In this document: one piece after another, positions 26,122 to 35,183 of the stretch
How positions within the stretch are numbered: position 1 is the first letter of the stretch
Layout of the letters: every line of letters begins with the position of its first letter
Origin: Gemmatimonadota bacterium
Lineage (GTDB): Bacteria; Gemmatimonadota; Gemmatimonadetes; Gemmatimonadales; Gemmatimonadaceae
Direction: 5' to 3'
NCBI GenBank assembly: GCA_028287235.1
Contig: JAQBQB010000014.1
Location: 79,451-143,450 of the forward strand
DNA: 64,000 bases
Position numbers and translations under genes: made by a program
The notes under the pieces: generated by a model
Told to the model about the DNA's origin: nothing
The model's database searches: none
Seen by the model: the letters and a program-made list of their open reading frames with translations, nothing else

Positions 26122-28641
26122 ATGCAAACTTCATCCGTCATCCGCCGTGTGCTTGCCGCCCTGTCGCTGGCCCTGGTCTGCGGTGCCGGACACGCGGGAC
26201 ACGCCGCGGCCCAGGCGCCGGCGCAGGGTCCGCCACCCGCCGCCAAGCGTCCGGCCGCCGCGCCCGGGGTCGGCGAGATCCTCGGCAAGCTCGTCGATTC
26301 GGCCAGCGGTCGCCCCGTGTCCGGCGGTTCCGTCGCGGTCCGCCGGGCGAACGACTCCACCTTCGCGAGCGGCGCGCTGCCGAAGGCGGACGGGTCGTTT
26401 CATGTCGACGGGCTGGCCGCGGGCCGCTACACCCTGCGCGTTCGCGTGATCGGCTTCGCGCCGGTCGTCCGAAACGACATCATGGTGACGAAGGAGAAGC
26501 CGGTCGTCGACGTGGGCCCAATCGGCCTCACCCAGGTGGCGGCCAAGCTCGACGCGTCGCGTGTCGTGGCCGAGCGGGAGGAAGTCGTGCTGGCGCCGGA
26601 CCGCAACAGCTACGCGGTCAAGAACATGACGACGGCCAGCGGCGGCACGGCCATCGATGTCCTTCGCAACATTCCTTTGGTCGAAGTCGACGGCTCGAAC
26701 AACGTGAGCCTGCGCGGCAACGCGAACGTGGTGATTCAGATCAACGGCCGGTCCACGCCGCTCAAGGGCGATCAGCTCGGCGCGTTCCTCGCGCAGCTCC
26801 CGGCGGGCACGGTGAAGAACGTGGAGGTGGCGACGAACCCGTCGGCGAAGGACGATCCCGAAGGCACCGCCGGCATCATCAACATCGTGCTCAATCAGCA
26901 GGCCGAGCTCGGGTTGAGCGGGGGAGTGTCCGTCGGCACGGCGTCGACCGGGCAGGTGAACACCAACGGCAACGTGGGCAAGCAGCAGGGCAAGCTCACG
27001 GTGTACGTGTCGGGCAGCGTGTATCGCGACCGCCGCTCGACGTCGGGCACCATCTCGCGCACCAATCTCGTGCTGCCGGTTCCGGCGTTCACCGAGACGC
27101 GGCTCCAGGGCAACCAGGCGCCGCTCTCGGGCGGCGGCAACCTGCGGACGGAGTATCGGTTCACCGAGCGCAACTCACTCTCGCTCGATGCATTCCTCTA
27201 CGGAGGCCGCTACGGCGGCGACAACGCGTCGGACTACACGGACTTCGACGCGACGCGCGCGGTGATCGGTCTCTTCGACCAGCGAACGTCGCAGCTCTCG
27301 CGGAACATGTCGCAGGACTACGATCTCACCTTCCGTCGATTCACCGAGAAGAACCTGCCTCGCTTTTCTTCGGAGCTCGAGTACGCGAACAACTACAACA
27401 ACAACGACGTCGACCTCTCGGGCATCGTGTTGCAGGCCGATCCGTCGACACCGGCGGCGATTCCCACGGAGCGCGATCATACCGCGGGGAAGTATCCGTA
27501 TCTCAACTGGAAGACGGACTTCACGCAGCAGTTCGGCACCACAACCAAGCTGGAATCGGGGCTCAAGGTCACGCAGCGCACCACGTCGAACGACTTCACC
27601 GCGGCCTATCTCAATCCCAGCACCGGCGTCTACTCCATGGTGCCGTCGCGCACGACGTCGTTCGACTATCACGAGGACATCGGCGCGGGCTATCTCTTGC
27701 TGTCGAACAGGATCGACAAGGTGCAGACGCAGGCCGGCCTGCGCCTCGAGAACGCGGCGACGTATCTCGATCTGAACACCGTGGGCCAGCGCTTCGACCG
27801 CCGGTACGCGAGCGTGTACCCGAGCGCCATCGTCTCGTACAACTTCACGCCGCTCCGCCAGGCGAAGATCAGCTACTCGCGCCGCGTGAGCCGTCCAAAT
27901 CCGTATCAGCTCAGCCCGATCGAATTCCGGCAGGATACGCGCAACGTGTTCCGCGGCAACCCCGGCCTCCGCGCCGAGTACACCGACGCCATGGAGCTCG
28001 GCTACCAGGAATCGCGGTCGTGGGGCTCGGTGCAGCTGAACCCATACCTGCGCCGCACATTGCACGCGGTGCGCAACATCCAGTTCGTGGATACGACAGG
28101 CGTGTCGGTGAGCACGTTCGACAACGTCGCGAGCACGATGACCATCGGATCGGATCTCAACGTCAACGCACATCACGGCCCGCTGCAGCTCGGCGGCGGC
28201 GGCAGTCTCTTTCACTACTCGAGCGACGCGTCGAACCTGTCGGGGAACCTCTCGACGCACGCGATGGTGTGGTCGGCGCGCACGAACGCCACGTGGAAGT
28301 TCTCGCCGGCCACGGACGCTCAGGCGTTCATCTTTTATCGCGCGCCGTACGCCACCGAAGGCGGATCGCAGCTCGCGAGCGTCTCGATGAACTTCGCCAC
28401 GCGGTACAAGGTGTGGGGTGAGCAGGGGAACGTCTCGCTGCGTGTGTCCGATCCGTTCAAGCTGCAGAAGTTCGGCTATCGCACGGCGAATGGTACGGTG
28501 GTGGAGTACAACCAGCGATTCTTCGGGTCGCGCGCGGTGTTCCTGACGATCACGCGCAACTTCGGCAAGGCGATCAAGCTGCAGCCGAAACAGCAAGATC
28601 CCGATGCCGCCGCGCCGCCGGCGCCGGGGACGCCTCCGTGA
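26122..28641 (+). CDS. TonB-dependent outer-membrane beta-barrel receptor
   Basis: Taking ATG 26122, the product is 839 residues with a signal peptide ending HAAAQ, a Pro/Ala-rich linker, and a carboxypeptidase-regulatory-like domain at ~50-130. A plug domain follows (RNIPLVEVDGSNNVSLRGNA, GTAGIINIVLNQ). The long barrel ends in TITRNFG plus a short Pro/Ala tail. The layout matches the outer-membrane beta-barrel family common in Bacteroidota. In-frame starts at 26077 and 26089 would add a non-hydrophobic leader. The ligand is unknown; there is no SusD partner. Confidence 0.87.
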   Translation: MQTSSVIRRVLAALSLALVCGAGHAGHAAAQAPAQGPPPAAKRPAAAPGVGEILGKLVDSASGRPVSGGSVAVRRANDSTFASGALPKADGSFHVDGLAAGRYTLRVRVIGFAPVVRNDIMVTKEKPVVDVGPIGLTQVAAKLDASRVVAEREEVVLAPDRNSYAVKNMTTASGGTAIDVLRNIPLVEVDGSNNVSLRGNANVVIQINGRSTPLKGDQLGAFLAQLPAGTVKNVEVATNPSAKDDPEGTAGIINIVLNQQAELGLSGGVSVGTASTGQVNTNGNVGKQQGKLTVYVSGSVYRDRRSTSGTISRTNLVLPVPAFTETRLQGNQAPLSGGGNLRTEYRFTERNSLSLDAFLYGGRYGGDNASDYTDFDATRAVIGLFDQRTSQLSRNMSQDYDLTFRRFTEKNLPRFSSELEYANNYNNNDVDLSGIVLQADPSTPAAIPTERDHTAGKYPYLNWKTDFTQQFGTTTKLESGLKVTQRTTSNDFTAAYLNPSTGVYSMVPSRTTSFDYHEDIGAGYLLLSNRIDKVQTQAGLRLENAATYLDLNTVGQRFDRRYASVYPSAIVSYNFTPLRQAKISYSRRVSRPNPYQLSPIEFRQDTRNVFRGNPGLRAEYTDAMELGYQESRSWGSVQLNPYLRRTLHAVRNIQFVDTTGVSVSTFDNVASTMTIGSDLNVNAHHGPLQLGGGGSLFHYSSDASNLSGNLSTHAMVWSARTNATWKFSPATDAQAFIFYRAPYATEGGSQLASVSMNFATRYKVWGEQGNVSLRVSDPFKLQKFGYRTANGTVVEYNQRFFGSRAVFLTITRNFGKAIKLQPKQQDPDAAAPPAPGTPP

Positions 28642-28657
28642 GTTGGAGGCATCGATA

Positions 28658-28821
28658 ACTGCTTGGCACGGACAAAACCGACACGGCACGGACAAACACG
28701 GAAAAGCGTGACGCTCAGGACGCCACTACTCGCTTCCCGAGCGTCCGATCCCAAGAGAATTCTCGGTCACGTTTCCCCGTGCCATTCCGTGCCTTGTCCG
28801 GCCGTGTCCGTGCCAAGCAGT
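28658..28821. repeat. Nested palindromic element C
   Basis: The termini are a perfect 17-bp inverted repeat, ACTGCTTGGCACGGACA at 28658 and its complement ending at 28821. The arms contain more CACGGAC-type units. The centre (about 28712-28775) is a degenerate copy of the GACGCTC / GAGCGTC hairpin module found at 20467-20512 and 41014-41059. It lies between convergent genes ending at 28641 and 28836. Confidence 0.7.
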
Positions 28822-28835
28822 GTCCCTTTCCAGCG

Positions 28836-29603
28836 TCACTGCGGAGGCGCGGGACGCTCGTTCCGCTGCGCGCGAGTCCAGATCATGACCAGGCCGCACG
28901 ACGAGATGGTCCTCGCGTGATATTGAGCCGGAAAGGTTGCCGGGCCGTTATAGACCTCGATGCCGTAGATCTCACTCGGGGCGACGTCATCCACGCTGGC
29001 GCCGGGATACACGTGCCCGTCGACGCCCACCGCCAGCGTACACCGCGCGCTCGCTGTGTTCAGCGTCGTTCGGCCGCGGGTCGACGCGATCTGGTCTCCG
29101 CGAATCCCCTGCGTGTGAAGCCCGGGCACGCTGCGCAGGAGATCGTGCGTCTCGAACGGACTGCTCCGTTCGATGTCGCGCCGAGTAATGAAATATCCGC
29201 CGGCGTCGTGCGTTCGATGGTAGTCGAACTGCGTCATGTGCGCGGCATCCGTGAGAGCGCTCGCGTCGATCGTGACCGCCTCGAGCACGGCCGCGCCCGT
29301 GGCGTGCAGAATCACGTGCACCTTCAACGTGTCACGGTTCGGCACGTCGAGCGTTGCCACGGCGGGTTCGAAGCCCAGCCGCCGAACGGTGAACACCGTC
29401 GACCCGGGGTGGCCGAGCTTCAATACCGCGAGCCCCGCGGAATCGGCGCGCCATTGCCACCGCTCGCCGAGTGCAGTGACCAGCGCTCCGACCACGGGCG
29501 CATCGGTCTCGTAATCCGTTACGCGAACGCGAACGGTTTGCGCACCGGCGGCGGCCACGAGCACGAACGGCAAGGCGGCAACGTGCAGGAGAGTGCGGCC
29601 CAT
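28836..29603 (-). CDS. Exported regulatory-domain plus TonB-plug protein without a barrel
   Basis: From ATG 29603 this 255-residue protein has a signal peptide ending AGAQ and a carboxypeptidase-regulatory-like domain at ~22-105 (VRVTDYETDAPVVGALV). A plug-like domain follows (ITRRDIERSSPFETHDLLRS, DVAPSEIYGIEVYNGP), and the protein ends shortly after SSCGLVMIWTR. The barrel of true TonB receptors is absent. Such barrel-less proteins are frequent in Gemmatimonadota and may be periplasmic partners or relics of receptors. Its start lies 19 bases from an inverted repeat that may be its operator. Confidence 0.75.
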   Translation of the reverse strand: MGRTLLHVAALPFVLVAAAGAQTVRVRVTDYETDAPVVGALVTALGERWQWRADSAGLAVLKLGHPGSTVFTVRRLGFEPAVATLDVPNRDTLKVHVILHATGAAVLEAVTIDASALTDAAHMTQFDYHRTHDAGGYFITRRDIERSSPFETHDLLRSVPGLHTQGIRGDQIASTRGRTTLNTASARCTLAVGVDGHVYPGASVDDVAPSEIYGIEVYNGPATFPAQYHARTISSCGLVMIWTRAQRNERPAPPQ

Positions 29604-29621
29604 CTGATGACGATATGTTGA

Positions 29622-29643
29622 CGTTCTGGAAATGTCCAGAACG
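29622..29643. promoter_or_regulatory. Inverted repeat, candidate operator
   Basis: CGTTCTGG (29622-29629) and CCAGAACG (29636-29643) form an 8-bp perfect inverted repeat with a 6-base spacer. It lies just upstream of the plug-protein ATG at 29603, in the gap before the rightward gene at 29809. It fits a site for a dimeric regulator; no regulator is nearby. Confidence 0.4.
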
Positions 29644-29715
29644 CGAGCGGCGCGGCGACGTCTCGCAACATTAGAGAATCTTAGTGTCAGTCGGTGGCGC
29701 GCTTCGTGTCGACCT

Positions 29716-29735
29716 CGTCCGTGCCAAGCAGTTGT
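29716..29735. repeat. Fragment of a palindrome-family terminus
   Basis: The sequence GTCCGTGCCAAGCAGTTG at 29717-29734 matches the right terminus of the element at 28658-28821 (GTCCGTGCCAAGCAGT). No opposite arm is visible nearby, so this is a solo end or relic. Confidence 0.4.
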
Positions 29736-29808
29736 CGCGGAACTCGGTCGCGTCGTTGAGTATTGGTTCGACACGAATGGGCACCGTCGACCCTTCACTC
29801 CGCCGCCA

Positions 29809-30495
29809 ATGTCCTCCAAAACCACCGTGAGCGTGAGCGTGGGCGTGCTGCTCCCCGTCCTCGCCGCCATGTCGTTCCGCTCCGCGCAGCACCACGTGCC
29901 GGCGAAGATCCATCTGACGCTCGCGACGCTGCACGCTGCAGCGCTCACCGCGCCGCGCGCGGCGACCGATTCGGTGGACGGGCCGTACTTCCTCGTCTCG
30001 GTTCTCGGTCCGCGTACGAAGACCGAGACCATCCATCTTCCCGAGTCCGGCCATCTGCACATTCGCCGCGGCGAGGCGTTGGGCACTCGGCCGCTGGTGG
30101 ACCTGAGTCTCGAGCCAGGCGACACCGTGCGACTCCTCGTGTCCGTGCTCGAGGGAGCGAAGGTGCAAGGAACCGACGAAGCCGCGGCGGCGGCCGCGTC
30201 CACCGAGGCGCTGTCACAACCCGCCGCGGCGCGGGCGGGCGCGGTCTCGTCCGCGCTCGCACCGATCACCAAGGACGGCGCGCACTGGCTCGGCTCGGCG
30301 ACGCTGCTGCTGACGAACGAGCGAGGTACGACGTACTGGCGCGCGCTCGAATGCGTGGCGACGTGCAAGGTGTTATCGGGCGCGACCGCCACCGCGTTTG
30401 CCGCGCCAAGTGGTGCGCCGGTCGCCGGAGTCGTGGAGCTGTCCGGTGCCGGCGGGTCGTATCACATGCAGTTGCAGGGCCGACTAGCCCCGTAA
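29809..30495 (+). CDS. Hypothetical exported protein
   Basis: From ATG 29809 the product is 228 residues with a hydrophobic N-terminus (VSVGVLLPVLAAMSF) that looks like a signal peptide or anchor. The rest is a beta-rich domain containing a duplicated theme (DGPYFLVSVLGPRTKTE and SATLLLTNERGTTYWR) and one Cys pair (ALECVATCKV). An Ala-rich linker at ~120-150 separates the halves. The longer frame starting at 29632 runs through non-coding, repeat-containing DNA and is rejected. It overlaps the end of the convergent amidase by 12 bases. No family is recognised. Confidence 0.6.
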   Translation: MSSKTTVSVSVGVLLPVLAAMSFRSAQHHVPAKIHLTLATLHAAALTAPRAATDSVDGPYFLVSVLGPRTKTETIHLPESGHLHIRRGEALGTRPLVDLSLEPGDTVRLLVSVLEGAKVQGTDEAAAAAASTEALSQPAAARAGAVSSALAPITKDGAHWLGSATLLLTNERGTTYWRALECVATCKVLSGATATAFAAPSGAPVAGVVELSGAGGSYHMQLQGRLAP

Positions 30496-32007
30496 CCGGC
30501 CGCCCGTCGGGGCGCCGGTCGCCATCGCGAGCTTGGGGCGGAGCTCGCCGAATCGCGTCGCCTGCTCGAAGGCGTGAGCGAGCCGCAACAAGCTCCACTC
30601 GCCGCGGTGAGGACCCACGATCTGCAATCCCACCGGCAGCCCGTTGGCGAAGCCGCCCGGAACGGAGATCGCCGGGCTGGACATGAAGCTCACGTACCAG
30701 CACGATCGCATCCAGTCGATGTACGTGGGCATCGCGACCCCGGCGACGCTCGTGGGATACGGCGTCGTGATGTCGAACGGCATCACCTGCGTGACCGGCA
30801 GGACGAAAAAGTCATGACGCTGAAAAAAGTCATGGGTCTGCTGGTACATGAGTGCCTGCCGGTTCATGGCGCGCGCGACGTCCGCGCCCGTCATGCGCTC
30901 CGCCTCGGCGATCTCCCACCGAATAGTGTCCTTGATCCACTCCGGCCGCTGGCGCGCGAGCGCCGCGTAGCTTGCGGAGTTGGACAGGTGGCGAAGCGTA
31001 GGCAGCGCCTCGTCGACGCCACTAAAGTCGGGCTCGTCCTCCTCGACGATGCAGCCCAGCTCTTCGAACACGGCGCGATTGGCGTCGACCACGCGGCGCA
31101 CGTCAGGCTCGAACGGCAATCCGCCGAGCCCGCGCCACCAAGCCACCCGCGCGCCGCGAACGCTGCCTTCGAGCGAGGCGGCGAACGCGGACGGATCGGT
31201 ATCGATCGAGAGCGGGTCGCGCGAGTCGGCGCCGGCGATCGTGCTGAGAAAGAGCGCCGCGTCGGCGACGGTGCGCGCCATTGGACCGGACACCGAGAAC
31301 GGCGACCAGGAGCCGTTCGTGACGGGGACGCGTCCCGGTGACGGCCGAAGGCCAACGACATTGCAGAACGCCGCGGGATTCCGGAGTGACCCGCCGAAGT
31401 CGGTGCCGGTCGCAATCGGTGTCATGCCGCACGCGAGGGCGACGGTCGAGCCGCCGCTGCTTCCGCCGCACGTCTTGGTGAGATCGTACGGATTCCTCGT
31501 CGCGCCGAAAATGGTGTTGAACGTCTGCGACCCGGCGCCAAACTCCGGCGTGTTCGACTTGCCCAACGTGATCGCCCCCGCCGCGCGTGCGCGCGCGACG
31601 ATGAGAGCGTCCTGCGTCGGCACGTTGTCGCGGTAGAACGGCGAGCCGAACGTCGTGCGAATGTCTGCCGTCTCGATGAGATCCTTGTGTACCACGGGCA
31701 CTCCGTGGAGCGGTCCGATTCGATCCCCGCGCGCGACCGCCTCGTCGGCGCGCGTCGCATCGGCCAGCGCGCGGTCGGCCACCAGTGTGACGACGGCGTT
31801 CACCGAGGGGTTCACGCGTTCGATCCGCGCGAGATGCGCGGCGACGACCTCGCGCGCCGAGGCCTCGCGTCGACGAATGAGCGATGCGAGCTCGCCGGCG
31901 GAATGGTCGCAAAGATCTTCGGCCGCAGACGGCGAGGCTGGAGCTGCGCCGATCGCCTTGCCACGGAGATGATCGAGCGGCGGGCGGTTCATGTCGTCGT
32001 TACTCAT
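30484..32007 (-). CDS. Amidase signature family enzyme, cytoplasmic
   Basis: This ~507-residue protein contains the full amidase signature. VHKDLIET supplies the catalytic Lys, TCGGSSGGSTVALACG holds the cis-Ser and nucleophile Ser, and TDFGGSLRNPAAFCNV follows. There is no signal peptide. It hydrolyses a C-N amide bond; relatives include general amidases and GatA-like enzymes, but no GatB or GatC lies nearby, so a tRNA amidotransferase role is unlikely. The ATG at 32007 is chosen over a GTG at 32016. A second, more distant amidase is encoded immediately upstream on the same strand. Confidence 0.9.
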   Translation of the reverse strand: MSNDDMNRPPLDHLRGKAIGAAPASPSAAEDLCDHSAGELASLIRRREASAREVVAAHLARIERVNPSVNAVVTLVADRALADATRADEAVARGDRIGPLHGVPVVHKDLIETADIRTTFGSPFYRDNVPTQDALIVARARAAGAITLGKSNTPEFGAGSQTFNTIFGATRNPYDLTKTCGGSSGGSTVALACGMTPIATGTDFGGSLRNPAAFCNVVGLRPSPGRVPVTNGSWSPFSVSGPMARTVADAALFLSTIAGADSRDPLSIDTDPSAFAASLEGSVRGARVAWWRGLGGLPFEPDVRRVVDANRAVFEELGCIVEEDEPDFSGVDEALPTLRHLSNSASYAALARQRPEWIKDTIRWEIAEAERMTGADVARAMNRQALMYQQTHDFFQRHDFFVLPVTQVMPFDITTPYPTSVAGVAMPTYIDWMRSCWYVSFMSSPAISVPGGFANGLPVGLQIVGPHRGEWSLLRLAHAFEQATRFGELRPKLAMATGAPTGGRLRG

Positions 32008-32034
32008 CAATGTCACGCGTATCCGTGTGTGCCC

Positions 32035-33615
32035 CTAGCGCGACGCGGGCGCCACGAACCGCCGCGATTGGCGTTCGTACGCATGCGCCAACGCCAACAC
32101 TCGCGCGTCCGTCCCCGGCAAGCCGACCACCGACAGATTGAGCGCCGGCATGCCATCGGCGCCGATTCCCGCGGGCACCGACACCTCCGGCAGCCCGAGC
32201 CAGTTGCCGTAGCCGAGCGCGGTTCCGATCTTCGGCCACGGATCGACGGCGCGCGGCGCGTTGAAGGGCATGGTCGGATACGCCATCGCCGCGACGCCCG
32301 CCGCGCGCATCGAGTCGGCGAGTGACGCCACCACCTCGGCGCGCGAGCGCGCGAAGGAGCGTCCGGCCGGATCGTCGGTCATCGGCTTGTCGAGCAGGGG
32401 CTCGCACTCCTCGTACGTCGCGGGGAGCACGTTGTAAAACTTCTGGTATGCCGTGTAGCCTCGGCGTAGCGCCGCGCGTGGGTCGTCGGTGCGTCCGGCA
32501 AAGTAGCGGAGCAATGCGTTCGCGGTGGGAGCCGGCGAATCGGGATCCACCGCGACGTCGTTGCGCGCGCGCGCCGAGGCGGCGAATGCATCGCGATAGT
32601 TCAGGCGCGTGACCGCGGGCGTGAAGGGCTCGACCACGGCGCCCGCCGCGCGCAAGTCGCTCACGGCGCGGTCCCACATGGCGACTGCCTCGGGGGTCAT
32701 CTGCGCGCGCGGCGCGTGGGCTTCGACGATACCGAGACGCACGCCGGAGAGCGAGTCGTCGCGCAGAGTGGCGAGTGGCGTGCCGTCCCACGCGGCGGTG
32801 AGCGCCAGCGGGTCCGACGCATCGGGGCCGGCGATCGCCGCGAGAAACAGCGCCGCGTCGGCCACGCTGCGCGCGATCGGACCGTGCGTGTCGAGGTACG
32901 GCCACGTTGGAATCACGCCGGTGCGCGGCACGAGACCGAACGTCGGCTTCATTCCAACGATGCCGGTGAACTGCGCCGGAATGCGGTTGGAGCCGCCGTC
33001 GTCGGTGCCGAGCGCGGCGAACGCCATACCGCCGGCGACGGCGACCGACGAGCCGGCGCTCGAGCCGCCGGGCGTGCGCGTGCCCGTCGCGTCGTGCGGA
33101 TTGAGCACCTGCCCCGTGTGGCTGCTCGTGCCGTTGCCGTGAAAGGCGAAATCGTCGGCCGCGGTCTTGCCGAGGACGATCGCGCCGGCCGCGCGGAGCC
33201 GCGCGATCTCGAGTGCGTCGCGTCGCACGGGCTCGGGAAACAATCGCGCCCACTCGGCATTGGACGCCGTGGTGGGAAGGCCATTCATGTCGTAGATCGC
33301 CTTCGCGAACACCGGGACTCCGTCGAGCGGTCCGCGCATGCGCCCCGCACGCCGGCGGTCGTCGGCGGCGCGCGCCTCGGCCAGCGCGGTGTCGGAGAGT
33401 GCATCGATGGCGCGCCAACGCGTGCCGTCGCTCCGACAGCGGTCCAGCGCGCGCGCCGTCACCTCGGCGGCGGTCCACGCCCCGCGAGTCCGGCCCGCCT
33501 GATAGGCGGCGATGGTGCCGTCGAGAGGATCGTCCGCGGCGAACGTCCACCGCGTATATGGAAGCGCGGCGAGGGCGGCAAGTTGGGCGAGGGCTTCGCG
33601 ACGTGTTGGTGACAT
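32035..33615 (-). CDS. Amidase signature family enzyme with Tat-like export signal
   Basis: From ATG 33615 this 526-residue protein starts [18 protein letters not shown], a twin-arginine-type signal, so it is probably exported folded. The amidase core follows with FAKAIYD (catalytic Lys), [19 protein letters not shown] (cis-Ser and nucleophile) and [13 protein letters not shown]. Its stop is about 27 bases before the next amidase, so the two form an operon of an exported and a cytosolic amidase. They could act in sequence on the same amide, which is an inference from arrangement. The BNR gene is divergent across a 96-bp gap. Confidence 0.88.
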   Translation of the reverse strand: MSPTRREALAQLAALAALPYTRWTFAADDPLDGTIAAYQAGRTRGAWTAAEVTARALDRCRSDGTRWRAIDALSDTALAEARAADDRRRAGRMRGPLDGVPVFAKAIYDMNGLPTTASNAEWARLFPEPVRRDALEIARLRAAGAIVLGKTAADDFAFHGNGTSSHTGQVLNPHDATGTRTPGGSSAGSSVAVAGGMAFAALGTDDGGSNRIPAQFTGIVGMKPTFGLVPRTGVIPTWPYLDTHGPIARSVADAALFLAAIAGPDASDPLALTAAWDGTPLATLRDDSLSGVRLGIVEAHAPRAQMTPEAVAMWDRAVSDLRAAGAVVEPFTPAVTRLNYRDAFAASARARNDVAVDPDSPAPTANALLRYFAGRTDDPRAALRRGYTAYQKFYNVLPATYEECEPLLDKPMTDDPAGRSFARSRAEVVASLADSMRAAGVAAMAYPTMPFNAPRAVDPWPKIGTALGYGNWLGLPEVSVPAGIGADGMPALNLSVVGLPGTDARVLALAHAYERQSRRFVAPASR

Positions 33616-33711
33616 TGGCGTTGGAGTAAAATGTCTCGCGGAAGTTCGCGCTCGTTGGTATGTTTGCGCCACCCCGCCGCCGATCATCCATCACCATTCC
33701 GCTCCACATCC

Positions 33712-34830
33712 ATGACCCCCAGCGTCCGAGTCCTCGTCGGTACCCGTAAGGGTGCCTTCATCCTCACCTCCGACGCCGCGCGCAAATCGTGGGACGTCGC
33801 CGGCCCTCACTTTTCGGGCTGGGAGCTCTATCACGTGAAGGGATCGCCCGTGGATCCCGACCGGCTGTATGCGTCGCAGAGCAACTCCTGGTTCGGCCAG
33901 CTGCTGCAGCGGTCCGACGACGGCGGAAAGACCTGGAATCCCGTGGGCAACAAGTTCACCTACGACGGCATGCCCGGCACGCATCAGTGGTACGACGGTA
34001 CGCCGCATCCGTGGGAGTTCAAGCGCGTGTGGCACCTCGAGCCGTCGTTGAGCGACGCGGACACCGTCTACGCCGGTGTCGAAGACGCGGCGCTGTTTCG
34101 TTCGACCGACGGCGGGCAGAATTGGCAAGAGCTGTCCGGCCTGCGCAATCACACCACGGGCTCGACGTGGGCGCCGGGCGCCGGCGGGATGTGTCTTCAC
34201 ACGATTCTCATCGACCCCACGAACCACGAGCGCATCTACGTCGCCATCTCCGCGGCGGGCGCGTTCCGCACCGACGACGGCGGCGCCACGTGGAAGCCGA
34301 TCAATCACGGTCTGCGCTCGCAGCACATCCCGAATCCCGAGGCCGAGGTGGGGCACTGCGTGCATCGCATCGCGCAGCACAAGGCGAAGCCGAACACGCT
34401 GTTCATGCAGAAGCATTGGGACGTCTTGCGGACGGACGACGCGGGCGATAACTGGCACGAGGTGAGCGGCGACCTTCCCACGGACTTCGGCTTCGTCATC
34501 GACGTCCACGCGCACGAGCCGGAGACGGTCTACGTGGTGCCGATCAAAAGCGACTCCGAGCATTTCGTGCACGACGGCAAGCTGCGGGTGTTTCGGAGCC
34601 GCACGGGCGGCAACGAATGGGAGCCGCTCGGCAACGGGTTGCCGCAGAAGGATTGTTACGTGAACGTGCTGCGCGACGCGATGGCGATCGATTCGCTCGA
34701 CGAGTGCGGCGTGTACTTCGGGACGACCGGCGGCCAGGTGTACGTCTCGCCCGATGGCGGCGACCACTGGCAGGCGATCGTGCACGACCTGCCCGCGGTG
34801 CTCTCGGTCGAGGTGCAAACGTTGGCATGA
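33712..34830 (+). CDS. BNR/Asp-box beta-propeller protein (exo-sialidase-like fold)
   Basis: This 372-residue protein lacks a signal peptide and has at least five Asp-box motifs ([44 protein letters not shown]) characteristic of sialidase- and VPS10-type propellers. The usual sialidase Arg triad and FRIP motif are not evident, so a glycosidase activity is doubtful despite common database naming. The start at ATG 33712 begins directly with a propeller strand. Its TGA overlaps the ATG of the MoaD/ThiS-like gene, so the two are translated in tandem and probably act together in the cytoplasm. Confidence 0.85.
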   Translation: MTPSVRVLVGTRKGAFILTSDAARKSWDVAGPHFSGWELYHVKGSPVDPDRLYASQSNSWFGQLLQRSDDGGKTWNPVGNKFTYDGMPGTHQWYDGTPHPWEFKRVWHLEPSLSDADTVYAGVEDAALFRSTDGGQNWQELSGLRNHTTGSTWAPGAGGMCLHTILIDPTNHERIYVAISAAGAFRTDDGGATWKPINHGLRSQHIPNPEAEVGHCVHRIAQHKAKPNTLFMQKHWDVLRTDDAGDNWHEVSGDLPTDFGFVIDVHAHEPETVYVVPIKSDSEHFVHDGKLRVFRSRTGGNEWEPLGNGLPQKDCYVNVLRDAMAIDSLDECGVYFGTTGGQVYVSPDGGDHWQAIVHDLPAVLSVEVQTLA

Positions 34831-35162
34831 CGCAAGCAGTCGAGGCAGTGAGCGCGGTGCGGGTCGTCCTTCCGGGGCCGTTGCGTCAGCTCGCGCGAGT
34901 CACCGGCGAGCTGGTCGTCGATGCGGCGCCGGGCGAGGGCGGCCGCATTACGCAGCGTACGTTGCTCGACGCCGTGGAGGCGCGCTATCCGATGCTGCGC
35001 GGAACGATGCGCGATCAGGATACGAAGAAGCGGCGTGCGTACGTGCGGTTCTATGCATGTCAGGAAGATCTGTCGATGCAGGGACCCGACACGCCGGTGC
35101 CGAACGAAGTCGCGGACGGGCGCGAGCCGTTTCTGGTCGTGGGGGCGTTGGCGGGCGGGTGA
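34827..35162 (+). CDS. MoaD/ThiS-like ubiquitin-fold protein ending in Gly-Gly
   Basis: This 111-residue protein has the beta-grasp pattern of MoaD/ThiS sulfur carriers: [15 protein letters not shown] at the start, a helix [11 protein letters not shown], and a C-terminal VVGALAGG. The exposed terminal Gly-Gly is where MoaD and ThiS are adenylated and thiocarboxylated. It is longer than typical MoaD (~80), with an insert near residues 65-95. No MoaE, MoeB or ThiF lies nearby, so it may serve another pathway or be conjugated to a protein. The ATG overlaps the stop of the propeller gene. Confidence 0.75.
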   Translation: MTQAVEAVSAVRVVLPGPLRQLARVTGELVVDAAPGEGGRITQRTLLDAVEARYPMLRGTMRDQDTKKRRAYVRFYACQEDLSMQGPDTPVPNEVADGREPFLVVGALAGG

Positions 35163-35183
35163 GCGTGCGTCGGCTCGAGCCGA

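Noticed and set aside
30484..32007. GatA subunit of tRNA amidotransferase
   Set aside because: The signature is shared by all amidases, and no gatB or gatC gene is nearby.
33659..33666. Bacteroidota-type -7 box TATGTTTG upstream of the BNR gene
   Set aside because: It matches TAnnTTTG, but no -33 TTG element lies at the proper distance and the phylum is different.
33712..34830. Sialidase activity for the BNR protein
   Set aside because: Asp boxes are present, but the Arg triad and FRIP motif are not evident, so only the fold is claimed.
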